64,000 nt of DNA from an uncultured Sphingobacteriales bacterium (GCA_937991535.1 CALKHN010000027.1:38032-102031); one strand, 5' to 3'. Positions 10,063-19,357 are shown, numbered from the stretch's first letter. Translations and numbers: made by a program. Notes: generated by a model from the letters alone, not told the origin.

Positions 10063-10253
10063 GAATTTGTTATCCGGTTCCAATCCGAAACAAAAAAAAC
10101 TACCCTGGTGAATAGCTATGGCTCCAATGGTGCTAAGCAAGGCTGTTTATTGAAAGATCTCTATTGCCAAATACTTTTGGCTATTCTTTTAATGAACCGG
10201 GTATCACAATTGGTATCCGTCATTTTTACTACCTTATCCAAAATTATTGAATT

Positions 10254-10757
10254 ATGATATTACAATACCTGGCGCAGGAATTCGAACATGAAGTAAACAG
10301 CACACGTAAATTACTACACGCAATTCCTGAAAAAGACCTGGGCTACAGACCCTCCGACATTTCCTGGACAATGGGAGAACTGGCACAGCATATTGCCACC
10401 ATTTACTATTGGTACGTTGGCACATTCACCCGGGACGTTTACGATATAGCAACAGATCAGCTTAAGCGCGGCGACACGAATGACATTAAAGCTACCCTGG
10501 CGCTTTTTGAAAGCAATGTTGAAAAAGCCAGAGTTGCATTAAAAACGCTTACCGAAGAAAAATTGCAGGCCAGCTGGACCATGAAAGCAGGAGAACGGAT
10601 AGTTCTTGGACCCCTGCCCCGGGGAATCGTAGCACGCGGATTTCTTTTTAATCATATTTATCACCATCGCGGTGAAATGATTGTTTACCTGCGTGCTACC
10701 GGAAACAAAGTACCGGGCATGTATGGCCCTACGTATGAAGAAAGCAGAAAAAGTTAA
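10254..10757 (+). CDS. DinB-like metalloprotein
   Basis: The 167-residue protein fits the DinB/YfiT four-helix bundle: an N-terminal helix (LAQEFEHEVNSTRKLLHAIPE), the DLGYRPSDISWTMGELAQHI segment carrying the first His ligand, and the NHIYHHRGEMIVYLR helix carrying further His ligands. Proteins of this family bind a divalent metal; several act as thiol-dependent S-transferases, but most are uncharacterised. The length is typical. Confidence 0.8.
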   Translation: MILQYLAQEFEHEVNSTRKLLHAIPEKDLGYRPSDISWTMGELAQHIATIYYWYVGTFTRDVYDIATDQLKRGDTNDIKATLALFESNVEKARVALKTLTEEKLQASWTMKAGERIVLGPLPRGIVARGFLFNHIYHHRGEMIVYLRATGNKVPGMYGPTYEESRKS

Positions 10758-10934
10758 TTGAATCGCGGTATTTTTTTGACCGTTTATGAACAATAGCTGT
10801 ATCATATCCGAACACCTTCGTACTTTTGTGCCGCGCAATTCCTATGATTATCAACGAGTAGGATAACTGGCATGTTGTTGGCGTTTTTGCTTGTTACAAA
10901 AACCATGGCTTTTTCAATTGTATAAGAGATAAGC

Positions 10935-13382
10935 ATGTTTAAAAATCATTTTAAAACCGCATTCAGAAGTTTGAAGCGCAACAGGAATTACACTATCATT
11001 AACATAGCGGGATTGTCTGTTGGTATTGTCGTTTGTTTGATGATCTTCATTATTATACAATTCCAAACCAGCTTCGACAACTTTCACGCAAAGAAAGATC
11101 GCATCTATCGTGTGTTAACCGAATATCGCGCTGCAGAGGCGGAAAATATGGCTTATGGGAAAGACGTTCCCTTTCCAATGCCGGCAGCATTAAAAACGGC
11201 TTTTCCGCAAATAGAACAGGTAGCCCCCATTTTTGCAAGCCACGATGATCAACTGCTGTTGCCGGACGCCAATGGAACAACGGTAAAAACGTTTAAAGAG
11301 CGCAAAGGTGTATTCTTCACAGGGCCGTCATTCTTTAAAATGTTTGATTTTCCGCTACTCGCAGGTTCGTATGAATCATTAAGAGAACCGAACAACGTAT
11401 TACTCACAAAAGAGATGGCGGAAAAATATTTCGGCGACTGGAAAACAGCAATCGGCAAAACCATTAAGCTGGAAGTTGGCGGCTATTTATTCGAGCATGG
11501 TACCGAACTATTGAAAGTGTCGGGTATTCTTGCCACCATACCGGCAAATACCGACTTTCAGCTAAAGGTTGTTGTGGCTTACGGAACCGGTTTTACCGGA
11601 AGTTTAATAGCAAAATCTACCGATTGGGAGGACAGAACGAATGCCGGTTTTGGCTGTTATATTATGCTCCCCTCTAATACCTCTGCTGGTAACTTTAACC
11701 GGCAGCTAAGGGCATATTCAACAAAGGTTCAATCGCCCGAAAACAAGGATAATCATATCATTCAACCGTTGAATGCGGTTCATTACGACACACAAACCGG
11801 CAACTACAGCAGCAAAGCAATCAGTAGTGAACTGCTCCATGTGTTGTGGCTGATTGCAGCATTCATTCTGTTAGTCGCCTGCGTAAACTTTATCAACCTT
11901 TCCACTGCACAGGCCGTTAACCGTGCAAAAGAAGTTGGGGTAAGAAAAGTTCTGGGGAGCAATAAATCTCAACTGCAAATTAAGTTTATCATCGAAACGT
12001 TTTTGATCGTTACAACTGCTGTTCTGCTTGCCGTTCTTATTACAATTCCCGCATTGTCTTATACAAACCGGCTTTTAGAACTTTCGCTTTCATTCAATAT
12101 GCTCAGTCATCCCCCGGTTATTATATTTCTTCTGATTGTAGCCATTGCAGTAACTGCACTGGCCGGTTTCTATCCTTCGATTGTTTTATCGCGATTCAAT
12201 CCTGTTCATGCGTTGAAGAGTAAACTCACAGTGAATACCACAAAGGGCATTTCATTACGAAGGGGATTGGTGGTATTCCAATTCATCATTGCACAGGCAC
12301 TGATCATTGGAACACTCATTATTGTACAACAGATGAATTATTTTATGGATCAGCCATTGGGCTTCAACAAAGATGCAATTATAAATGTTCCTTTCCGTAC
12401 GGATAGTCTTCGCATCAGCAGGCTGGATTATTTGCAGAACAAGTTGTTGCAGGTAAAAGGTGTGCAGGCAGTGAGCTTCAGTTCCAATACCCCGGTTGAA
12501 GATGGCAACGACACATGGAGCACATTCAAATTCAACAATGCGATAAACGAAGCGGCGTTTAAAGTGATTACTAAATTTGCCGACACCGGCTATGTGCCGG
12601 CTTATAAACTACAACTGGCAGCCGGAAGAAATTTGCGGCCTTCCCACATGACAAAAGAATTCCTGGTAAATGAATCACTGGTGAAAAGTTTAGGGCTAAA
12701 AAGACCAGAAGACATACTGAACAAAGAAATAAGCATGTGGGGCGACCGGATAAAGTGCCCTGTTGTTGGTGTATTGAAAGATTTTAATGACAGGTCTTTC
12801 CGCCATGATCTCGCACCACTGCTTATTACCACAAATATTACGATGTACAGCCAGGCGGCAATAAAACTTGAAACAAAGCACATGTCTTCAACCCTGCAAT
12901 CCGTAAAAACAATATGGGAGCAAACGTTTCCCGATTTTGTTTATGAATACAGGTTTTTGGATGATAAAATTGAAAGTTTTTACAAACAGGAAAAGCAGTT
13001 GTCGCAGTTGTATCAGATATTTGCTGTTATCGCGATATTCCTTAGTTGCCTGGGGTTGTATGGTTTAGCCTCATTCATGGCGCTGCAACGCATAAAGGAA
13101 GTTGGTATTCGCAAAGTACTGGGCGCTACTGCAGCCAATATCGTTTACCTGTTCTCTAAAGAGTTTATTATACTCATTGCCATTGCCTTTGTTATTGCTA
13201 CCCCCATTGCATGGTATTACATGAACCAATGGCTGGAGGATTATGTTTACCGCATCAGCATCAGTTGGTGGTTATTTGCTGCAGGCGGATTTGCTGCCAT
13301 AATTATCGCCCTTGCAACGATAAGCTTCCAGGCGGTAAAAGCAGCGGTGGCAAATCCGGTGAAGAGTTTGAGAACGGAATGA
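10935..13382 (+). CDS. FtsX/MacB-type ABC transporter permease
   Basis: The 815-residue membrane protein has the duplicated arrangement common in Bacteroidetes. An N-terminal TM (residues 20-42) is followed by a MacB-like periplasmic domain and an FtsX domain (residues about 300-430, ending SRFNPVHALKS). A second periplasmic domain and a second FtsX domain (about 690-815, with GLASFMALQRIKEVGIRKVLGAT) follow. VGVRKVLGSNKSQ and VGIRKVLGATAAN are the paired coupling motifs that contact the ATPase. No ATPase gene is adjacent, so its partner is elsewhere. Such permeases work as mechanotransmission exporters. The substrate is unknown. Confidence 0.88.
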   Translation: MFKNHFKTAFRSLKRNRNYTIINIAGLSVGIVVCLMIFIIIQFQTSFDNFHAKKDRIYRVLTEYRAAEAENMAYGKDVPFPMPAALKTAFPQIEQVAPIFASHDDQLLLPDANGTTVKTFKERKGVFFTGPSFFKMFDFPLLAGSYESLREPNNVLLTKEMAEKYFGDWKTAIGKTIKLEVGGYLFEHGTELLKVSGILATIPANTDFQLKVVVAYGTGFTGSLIAKSTDWEDRTNAGFGCYIMLPSNTSAGNFNRQLRAYSTKVQSPENKDNHIIQPLNAVHYDTQTGNYSSKAISSELLHVLWLIAAFILLVACVNFINLSTAQAVNRAKEVGVRKVLGSNKSQLQIKFIIETFLIVTTAVLLAVLITIPALSYTNRLLELSLSFNMLSHPPVIIFLLIVAIAVTALAGFYPSIVLSRFNPVHALKSKLTVNTTKGISLRRGLVVFQFIIAQALIIGTLIIVQQMNYFMDQPLGFNKDAIINVPFRTDSLRISRLDYLQNKLLQVKGVQAVSFSSNTPVEDGNDTWSTFKFNNAINEAAFKVITKFADTGYVPAYKLQLAAGRNLRPSHMTKEFLVNESLVKSLGLKRPEDILNKEISMWGDRIKCPVVGVLKDFNDRSFRHDLAPLLITTNITMYSQAAIKLETKHMSSTLQSVKTIWEQTFPDFVYEYRFLDDKIESFYKQEKQLSQLYQIFAVIAIFLSCLGLYGLASFMALQRIKEVGIRKVLGATAANIVYLFSKEFIILIAIAFVIATPIAWYYMNQWLEDYVYRISISWWLFAAGGFAAIIIALATISFQAVKAAVANPVKSLRTE

Positions 13383-13428
13383 ACTGGCTGATATTATGTT
13401 CATATATGGCATAAAAAAACCGGCAATG

Positions 13429-13474
13429 AAAAAACTTCCCGGTATTGTTAACTCCACAATAAACAACCGGGAAG
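13429..13474 (-). terminator. Terminator between the ABC permease and lipoprotein genes
   Basis: A 9-bp stem (13435-13443 with 13466-13474) has an inner 6-bp stem. On the minus strand it is followed by six T, which suits termination of the minus-strand lipoprotein gene. It may also slow plus-strand readthrough from the permease gene. Confidence 0.65.
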
Positions 13475-13521
13475 CTTCGAAACTCCTAAATAAAAATGTA
13501 CTCAGATTTAGCTGCCGCCAA

Positions 13522-14424
13522 TTATCTCCACACCATATTATTGAGGCTCACATAATGCCTGCCATTGGCCGCGTTCTTCCAAATACTATATTGAGTAGGA
13601 TAGTAATTGTTTGCCGGATCAAAAAACTCAGGTTGCGGAAAATCCTTTTTAATCGTATTGCCACTTTGAAGAGTTGCCAGGGTTATCATCGGTTCGTCAA
13701 AAATTACATGACCATTGTAGGTTCCGTAAATAAAAGTGCTTGTAAAACCTCCTCCCTGCCATTCAGGGGAAGTAGGATCAAACCAGTGGGAACCCATTTG
13801 AGGTACCCCACCCGGGATTTTGACATATACCGGAGGCATATAACCCGCAGGTATTGGCACATTAAATCCGGTAGAATCTACATCATAAGGAGGAATAGCC
13901 ATCTGTGCATCCACTGAAATTTTATAAAAGTGAAAATCAAAATGCGGAACATCATAGATGCCGTCCGGTTCGTGTCCGTGTACATTCCAATCAACAACCG
14001 CATGATCGAATGGTGTAACCGCCTTGGCCTTTTGATGCAGCTTAAGCGTGAAGGTAGCTGCAGCAAAATCAGTAGGGTCCTGCGGAAGATTGGTAAGTGC
14101 ACCACCATTCATTTCAACACCAATGGCCAGGGGTTTACCGCTGTGCGTAATATTTACCCATGTTCTTATATGGCCATTTCCCATTTGTACCTGGGGGCCG
14201 TAAAAAGTATTGTACTTTTCCGATGCATGTGATTGCCTGAGTGCCGTCTGTGAGCCAACCGGAACAACAATTATTGCATTGTCATTTTCGGCAAAGCTTT
14301 CAATTGGAGAAGCGGAACGCGTAAAATCTGTTTTTTTACAGGAGATAACAGTTGTCATCAATGCAATCATGATAATGCCGGGCACTATCAGATTTACCGA
14401 AAGTGATTTATATTTTTTTTTCAT
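13522..14424 (-). CDS. DUF5602-like lipoprotein
   Basis: The 300-residue protein starts with a membrane/signal segment (LIVPGIIMIALMTTVIS) ending in a Cys (position about 29), a lipobox-like site. The central region carries HFDFHFY, VDWNVHGHEP and GSHWFDPTSPEW, histidine- and aspartate-rich motifs reminiscent of the TTHB210-like/DUF5602 fold. I know of no established activity for this family. The gene is the last chromosomal gene before the mobile region and lies upstream of the tRNA remnant. Confidence 0.6.
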   Translation of the reverse strand: MKKKYKSLSVNLIVPGIIMIALMTTVISCKKTDFTRSASPIESFAENDNAIIVVPVGSQTALRQSHASEKYNTFYGPQVQMGNGHIRTWVNITHSGKPLAIGVEMNGGALTNLPQDPTDFAAATFTLKLHQKAKAVTPFDHAVVDWNVHGHEPDGIYDVPHFDFHFYKISVDAQMAIPPYDVDSTGFNVPIPAGYMPPVYVKIPGGVPQMGSHWFDPTSPEWQGGGFTSTFIYGTYNGHVIFDEPMITLATLQSGNTIKKDFPQPEFFDPANNYYPTQYSIWKNAANGRHYVSLNNMVWR

Positions 14425-14837
14425 GATTTAATCTATTTCTTTTATGAATTTAACATGATCCTGGGTTACTTATGATCTCGGGTGAAATTAAAAAATATTT
14501 GGGCCATCCCTGCAAAGGGAACTGCCGTAAAAATGGTTTTTTAGCGCCAGGTATTTCAATAATGATGTCACCACGGGAAGGTAATTTAATTACTGAATGA
14601 AGTTTCCGAAGCACAATTGCTTACCCTGTTATCCCAAAGGCAGAATAATCTGAATGATAATAAACTTGTTATCTCAGGAGAAGAAGTAAGATGATTTTAG
14701 ATAGGGAATTTTAAACCGGATTGCTAAGATAAACATTTATTTTGATTTTAACTAAATAACGTCAACTTTATTGCCATTACCATTTTTAATTTCACGCTCC
14801 GGCGGGATAAGCTTCCCGTCCCTCGTTTTTGCTAGCG

Positions 14838-14870
14838 CAAAAAAAAAGCGACACGCTAACGCGTATCGCT
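14838..14870 (-). terminator. Intrinsic terminator following the tRNA remnant
   Basis: On the minus strand a 10-bp stem (14870-14861 with 14856-14847, one G-U pair) with a 4-nt loop is followed by nine T (14847-14839). It would terminate transcription of the tRNA whose 3' end lies just upstream on the minus strand. Confidence 0.75.
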
Positions 14871-14883
14871 TTGGATCACTTCG

Positions 14884-14902
14884 TGATCCCGCTGGGACTC
14901 GA
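14884..14902 (-). other. tRNA 3'-end remnant, candidate attachment-site half
   Basis: Read on the minus strand, the sequence is TCGAGTCCCAGCGGGATCA: end of a T-loop, 3' half of the T-stem (CCCAG), 3' half of an acceptor stem (CGGGATC) and an A discriminator. The matching 5' T-stem half (CTGGG) is missing; the bases beyond 14902 are unrelated. This is the pattern left when an element recombines into the T-loop end of a tRNA gene. The intact tRNA is not in the window. Confidence 0.5.
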
Positions 14903-15023
14903 CAGCATCAAACGTTAAACCATCATTCTTTTACTTATCCCTTGTAAAAGCCACTCCTATAAAGCATTTTAAAAGATATTTCCATTGATTGTAAAATACT
15001 TTTATCTTCACGAAATGTAAAAA

Positions 15024-15043
15024 CCGACACCATAACCGACACC
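15024..15043 (+). repeat. Tandem CCGACACC pair, left end
   Basis: CCGACACC occurs at 15024-15031 and 15036-15043, period 12, directly before the integrase gene. The same motif pair with the same 12-base period and orientation recurs at 60355-60374. The pair may be an integrase arm-binding site. Confidence 0.5.
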
Positions 15044-15059
15044 AATTTTAAAAATCAGT

Positions 15060-16394
15060 ATGGCGACACTGAACTTTAACTTAAAGCCTTTTGGCAATAA
15101 TACAGCACACATCAATGCTTTCATCAGGCATCAGGGGGATTTAAAAAGAAAATTTACCGGCTTCACTATATCAGATGAGGTTTCATCAAAAAACAATTCC
15201 AATTACAAATATTGGGATGTTGCCAAACAACGAGTTAAAAATCATCAGCAAGCAGAAATAATTAATCCCAGGCTGAATGAATGGCAAAAAAAATTTGATG
15301 ATTATATTTCAGACTGCAATCGTTATGATCGTTCCCCGGATATTAACGAAATCCTAAATCTGCTTACGCGGTCAAATCACAAAAAAAAGCCGACAGCAGC
15401 CAACTTGCCTGAAGCCGATGCCGGCATAAGAGACATGCCATTAATATCGCCGGGTCGCAAACTCCTCACTGATGCCTATGTATTATTTATCCGGGCCATC
15501 AGGAAGCAACGAACCCATAAGGAACCCACGATAAAAAAGTATGAGGTAATGCTTTGGCAGGTTGTAAGTTTCCAGGAATATGCAAAAAAGAAAGTGCTGA
15601 TGTCGGAAGTTGACAGAGATTTTTTTTATGAGTTTGCAGAATATTTGATTGATGAGCATGATAATGTTAATAAAACCATCATCCGGAAAATCAAAAATAT
15701 ACGAACTGTAATGCAATATGCCTATGATAAGAAAATGGTTAACCACATCTTTTTCAAACAAAAAATTGATTATAAGGATATCGAGGATCCCAACCGTGTC
15801 CCTTTGGAAGAAAATGAAAGGCTGGCTTTCTGGAAATACAGAACTACGGACCTTATGAAAAGAATGGTTTGTGATGCATTTCTTTGCGACATGTATTTAG
15901 GATTGCGGTTTGGTGACCTACAGGCATTAAAAAAATCACACCTACACCCTATCAAAGACGGCGATTAAACTTTTTACTACCTCAACATTAATCAGGAGAA
16001 AACATTGGGAAGAAACAGCGTTCCAATCCCTGATTTTATATATGAAATCCTTGAAAAGTATTTTAACGGTTCGGGAGTAATATTCAATCTGTCAAATAAT
16101 CAGGTGGCAAATCGCGTATTAAAAGAAATAGCCGAGGATTGCAAACTAACGCGGAAAATTCAATGGAAATTTATTCAAGGCAAGAAAATTGAAGAGGAAC
16201 CTAAACAATTGTCCGATGTTTTATCTTTTCACTTTGCCCGGTATACGTATACTCGGATTTTGGACCAATCTTCCCTTCAGGGAAGAGATATTCAAAAAAA
16301 CCTCGGACATAAACGGTTTGCTACCACAGAGGGATATTTGGTAAGTGATGATATGAGGCGTATTGTATCCACATTTAAAGTGGTAAGTAAGTAG
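15060..16394 (+). pseudogene. Tyrosine integrase with one in-frame TAA
   Basis: Reading 15060-16394 in one frame gives a 444-residue Bacteroidetes-type tyrosine recombinase interrupted only by TAA at 15966-15968 (after DGD, before TFYYLNINQEKT). The first part (302 residues) has the arm-binding and SAM-like core-binding domains and the first catalytic Arg (YLGLRFGD). The second part has HxxR (FHFAR), the second His (LGHKRFATTEGY) and the Tyr nucleophile in that last motif. Thus all catalytic residues survive, but on opposite sides of the stop. A TTG at 16005 could restart translation but would lack Arg I. The gene is therefore probably inactive unless the stop is read through. Confidence 0.85.
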
Positions 16395-16395
16395 C

Positions 16396-16653
16396 ATGGT
16401 TTTTTACATTCGACCTCTTATTAATCGAATTGCCTACAGGCTTAGGGTAGAGCAGGTAATGATTGATTCCGTAAAAGAACAATACAGGATTTCCGGAAGA
16501 AACAAATCTATAGTTCTGCAATCTAATAGGCCGCTTTTTCGCAATAAAGGCATTAAGCACAGAAAACCAAATTGGAAACTTGTAGAGGGGTCAGTTCACT
16601 ACCATTCGGATATGGAACCAATCATTGCAGAAATTATGAAAATTATTGATTAA
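16396..16653 (+). CDS. Small basic protein downstream of integrase
   Basis: This 85-residue product is not recognised. It is basic (many Arg and Lys, for example GIKHRKPNW) and has no membrane segment. Its ATG begins one base after the integrase TAG, so the two genes were probably co-transcribed and translationally linked. A plus-strand terminator follows at 16698. An accessory role in recombination is possible but unsupported by any motif. Confidence 0.5.
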   Translation: MVFYIRPLINRIAYRLRVEQVMIDSVKEQYRISGRNKSIVLQSNRPLFRNKGIKHRKPNWKLVEGSVHYHSDMEPIIAEIMKIID

Positions 16654-16697
16654 ATAAAAAAATAAGCTATATTAGATTTCGATGTTAGCAACAGCTT

Positions 16698-16731
16698 AGC
16701 CTCCGGAGTGATGTCCGGGGGCTTTTATTTT
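16698..16731 (+). terminator. Terminator after the integrase operon
   Basis: A 10-bp stem (16698-16707 with 16714-16723, one G-U pair) is followed by a T-rich run. It ends the plus-strand integrase operon before the minus-strand prophage genes begin. Confidence 0.75.
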
Positions 16732-16800
16732 GGCACCTTCAATATCCTTCCCAAAAAGGTTTAGGGTTGAAGCTAAAAATGATCTCTATTTCTATACTTT

Positions 16801-17973
16801 TTAAACCACATTATATTCCACATCCACCAGTCCCAGCCGTAGCACAGTAGATTCGGTCAACGCTGGGCCTTCCACCACAAGTACCCCCTTGCGCGAAGAG
16901 AGCACTTTAGGCGTGATGCCTGTCTCGGCATTAGGATCTGGCAATACGGTAACGGTTACCCTGCTTATTTCCGTTTTACCATCCGGTGCAGTCAGTATCA
17001 GGTCAAAAGCATATTCACCCGCAACGGTTAACCCGGTTACAGTAACCCCTATTGAATATGGATTGTTCATTACCGCCTGCACAGGTCCAGAAACTTGTTT
17101 CCAAACGTGTATTAACCCTTCTGGACCAGTTGAATTGTTGCCTCTTAATATAACAGATTCAGATGGCAGCATAATTGTTTGGTCATCCCCGGCATCTGCT
17201 TTTAATTCTGTAGTCATTATTTTGATTTTTGATAGAAACCATTCGTAAAGGTTCAAATTGTTCTGTTTGAATTTTGGGTCATACCGTTCAGTCCAACAGC
17301 AGTGCCCGCCGGTATAAATAGTAAGGTCAATCAGATCTGGCGCAACATCATGTATTGTCTTATAAATCCGTCTTGTGTCAGCGGTACATGTCTCATCCTT
17401 ATCCCCGCAAAATAGCCATATCGGCAACTTAGCTGCAATTGCCTTATTGAACGTATAACCTTCCTCACTTGCAGCCATGTAAGTTGAGAATGGTGCTACT
17501 GCAGTCACGGTACTCGCTAAATCTCCGTCCCTTTGGTCAAAAAAATAGAAAGATGTTGACTTTGCACCCAAAGAAATGCCTGTAACAAAAATAGCTGCGA
17601 GGTCAATTCTGTCCTTCAATAGCGAGTCATTTGCCACAATGTAATTGACATGGTCCGGAGTCGTAAATGACACTGTACTACGCTGCGGAGACACCACTAT
17701 AAACTTTTGAAGTTTGCCGGTATTCGGATTAATGAACTGCATTTTTTCACCCGCGCCGATTAGTTTTGGGGGTCCGTGCACCAGTAGTTTTTTTAACCCG
17801 TCTGCGGTTTCGTTTCCGATTTCACCAGCACCGTGCAGAAAAAAAAGTATCGGGTACTTTTGCGTAGTTGCGTAAAAATCGTCTGGCAGGTGCGTTAGCG
17901 ACCAAAAGGCCTGCGTCTTTGCCACGTGTATTTGCCTTGCAATCTGATTGCCAATTACGGGGTATTGTTCCAT
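16801..17973 (-). CDS. Alpha/beta-hydrolase (esterase-like) with C-terminal PKD-type domain
   Basis: The 390-residue protein has an alpha/beta-hydrolase domain (about 1-250). YPILFFLHGAGEIGNE holds the oxyanion region, GISLGAKST is the nucleophile elbow (Ser), GDKDETC carries the likely acid and YTGGHCCW the catalytic His. Residues 255-345 form a PKD/Ig-like domain (ADAGDDQTIMLPSESVILRG, HVWKQVSGP), followed by about 45 residues. No signal peptide is visible. It is the last gene of the rightward-to-leftward phage late block, downstream of the lysis genes. It could be a late-expressed esterase for envelope or surface polymers. The true substrate is unknown. Confidence 0.75.
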   Translation of the reverse strand: MEQYPVIGNQIARQIHVAKTQAFWSLTHLPDDFYATTQKYPILFFLHGAGEIGNETADGLKKLLVHGPPKLIGAGEKMQFINPNTGKLQKFIVVSPQRSTVSFTTPDHVNYIVANDSLLKDRIDLAAIFVTGISLGAKSTSFYFFDQRDGDLASTVTAVAPFSTYMAASEEGYTFNKAIAAKLPIWLFCGDKDETCTADTRRIYKTIHDVAPDLIDLTIYTGGHCCWTERYDPKFKQNNLNLYEWFLSKIKIMTTELKADAGDDQTIMLPSESVILRGNNSTGPEGLIHVWKQVSGPVQAVMNNPYSIGVTVTGLTVAGEYAFDLILTAPDGKTEISRVTVTVLPDPNAETGITPKVLSSRKGVLVVEGPALTESTVLRLGLVDVEYNVV

Positions 17974-17994
17974 AAATAATTATTTTGTGGTGGC

Positions 17995-18663
17995 TTATTT
18001 CCACCTGGTTATTGAATAAGTTGCGTTGTATGATCTCTTTTTTTTGTACACCCCATCACCTTCCCGGCTGCCAGCTACATTAGTATTAGCCTCTACCGAT
18101 TCATATACAGAGCTATTTATTTGCCTGTGATAAAAGAAAGTATGCCCAATGCGTTTTAAAGATGCGTAATACAAACAGCCAACATCTCCTGGTTCGGGAT
18201 CCTTCAAAAATTTTTTACCAGTCCAAACAATGTTTTTTGCATTGTGCGCCGATGGTGACCAGGCGGTAACGGTATTGGGTATGCCGGCGCTATCCAAGGA
18301 CCAATGCACAAAAGCGGAACAATAGGCGTATCCCTCACCCAGCCCAACAGATCGCAAATACATTCGGATCTGCGGGCCATCGTTTCTGCCAGTCGCTTCC
18401 CGCACACCTACCTGGGAAAGATAAATCTCTGACAATTCGCAACGCCTGAACGCAATAACAGTATCCCGTATTACAACCGTATCCACTGTTACGGGACGTA
18501 TAGGCACAACAATAATAGTATCCGCCGGCAATTCTGCCAGCGTATCCCCTTGCATTGTAACTACTACACCAGTTTCAGGTAGACTATTACAACTGCCCAA
18601 AAAAATGAGAAGAAAACAAGTAAGGATATTGCGAACTGTTGCCACGACTGAAGATTTTTCCAT
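17995..18663 (-). CDS. Lipoprotein endolysin with CHAP-like peptidase domain
   Basis: The 222-residue protein has an N-terminal hydrophobic segment (ILTCFLLIFLGSC) with a lipobox ending LGSC. A Thr/Val-rich linker follows. The catalytic part (about 85-222) carries YAYCSAFVHWSL, with the nucleophilic Cys, and GHTFFYHR, with the catalytic His, as in CHAP/NlpC-P60-type cell-wall amidases. It should cleave peptidoglycan at lysis. Its start lies within the preceding membrane-protein gene (100-nt overlap), and the lipobox requires this start. It sits in the lysis cluster with a spanin-like and a holin-like gene. Confidence 0.75.
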   Translation of the reverse strand: MEKSSVVATVRNILTCFLLIFLGSCNSLPETGVVVTMQGDTLAELPADTIIVVPIRPVTVDTVVIRDTVIAFRRCELSEIYLSQVGVREATGRNDGPQIRMYLRSVGLGEGYAYCSAFVHWSLDSAGIPNTVTAWSPSAHNAKNIVWTGKKFLKDPEPGDVGCLYYASLKRIGHTFFYHRQINSSVYESVEANTNVAGSREGDGVYKKKRSYNATYSITRWK

Positions 18664-18947
18664 TTTAATTTTGAATAATTAACTCTTGTTCCATCCTGCC
18701 TCTTCTGTCCATATAAGAACCGATATAACCCACGGAAGGAAAAATAAATTCCTCCCAAAGCAATATTTGCAGCGCCGATAACAACAGCAGCCGATAGGAG
18801 CAGGGGTTGAATAAAACTAATATCATAGGTGCCGGTTGCCATCCCCAGTAAGGATAACGCGACGCCTAATCCCCAAAACCCAAAAAAGGCAAGTGGCACA
18901 CTCCATATGCCATCAAAGAGCTGAAGAAAGTATTTTAATCGTTTCAT
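18564..18947 (-). CDS. Lysis-cluster membrane protein, three TM segments
   Basis: The 127-residue protein has about three hydrophobic segments: SVPLAFFGFWGLGVALSLLG, PLLLSAAVVIGAANIALGG and FAISLLVFFSFFWAVVIVYL. No family is recognised. Its last 33 codons overlap the endolysin start in another frame, and its ATG overlaps the stop of the preceding gene (ATGA). A holin or anti-holin role is possible from size and position. Confidence 0.65.
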   Translation of the reverse strand: MKRLKYFLQLFDGIWSVPLAFFGFWGLGVALSLLGMATGTYDISFIQPLLLSAAVVIGAANIALGGIYFSFRGLYRFLYGQKRQDGTRVNYSKLKWKNLQSWQQFAISLLVFFSFFWAVVIVYLKLV

Positions 18948-19357
18948 AAAAACCTTTTGAGTAAATAATTATATCCAATGAGCAGCGACATGCAGACGCA
19001 TAATTCAATGTAACCTCCCTTTCGGCCGAATATCCTTCGTGAAGTTTTATCTATTGTTCCATTTCCCTCAATCAATCGCCATGGCCTATCCCGGAATATC
19101 TTTAACAAAAAATCAAAACCCGTTCTCCTGATTGGAAACATAGCCGGCATACAAAACAATAACCTCCAATCCTGTGCAAAATATGCTGTCAATCCAACGA
19201 TAGCCGCACCCACTGAAATCGAATAAACAGCGCTCCATTGATGTTCCAACCTATCTATGCTTTGGGACACATCAATCTGCTTACCGGCAATAACAAACTG
19301 TTCCAGCTTTGCCTCAATTATGCAGATAACGAAATATGTAATCTGCATCTCAATCAT
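18944..19357 (-). CDS. Lysis-cluster membrane-associated protein, unknown
   Basis: The 137-residue protein has a weakly hydrophobic N-terminus, one TM-like segment (VYSISVGAAIVGLTAYF) and a second near the C-terminus (LCVCMSLLIGYNYLL). It is not recognised. It overlaps its neighbours on both sides (8 nt upstream, ATGA downstream), so tight translational coupling in the lysis operon is likely. Confidence 0.6.
   Translation of the reverse strand: MIEMQITYFVICIIEAKLEQFVIAGKQIDVSQSIDRLEHQWSAVYSISVGAAIVGLTAYFAQDWRLLFCMPAMFPIRRTGFDFLLKIFRDRPWRLIEGNGTIDKTSRRIFGRKGGYIELCVCMSLLIGYNYLLKRFL

Larger units (their letters stand above)
14425..15059. other. Junction region with tRNA remnant, hairpins and tandem repeats
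   Basis: No gene is seen in these 635 bases. They hold a minus-strand terminator (14838-14870), a perfect 7-bp hairpin (14873-14879/14883-14889), a 19-base match to a tRNA 3' end (14884-14902) and a pair of CCGACACC repeats (15024-15043) just upstream of the integrase. This arrangement suggests an attachment-site region. Confidence 0.5.

Noticed and set aside
13396..14431. Several plus-strand frames across the DUF5602-like gene.
   Set aside because: They are mirror frames of a gene with signal peptide and coherent motifs.
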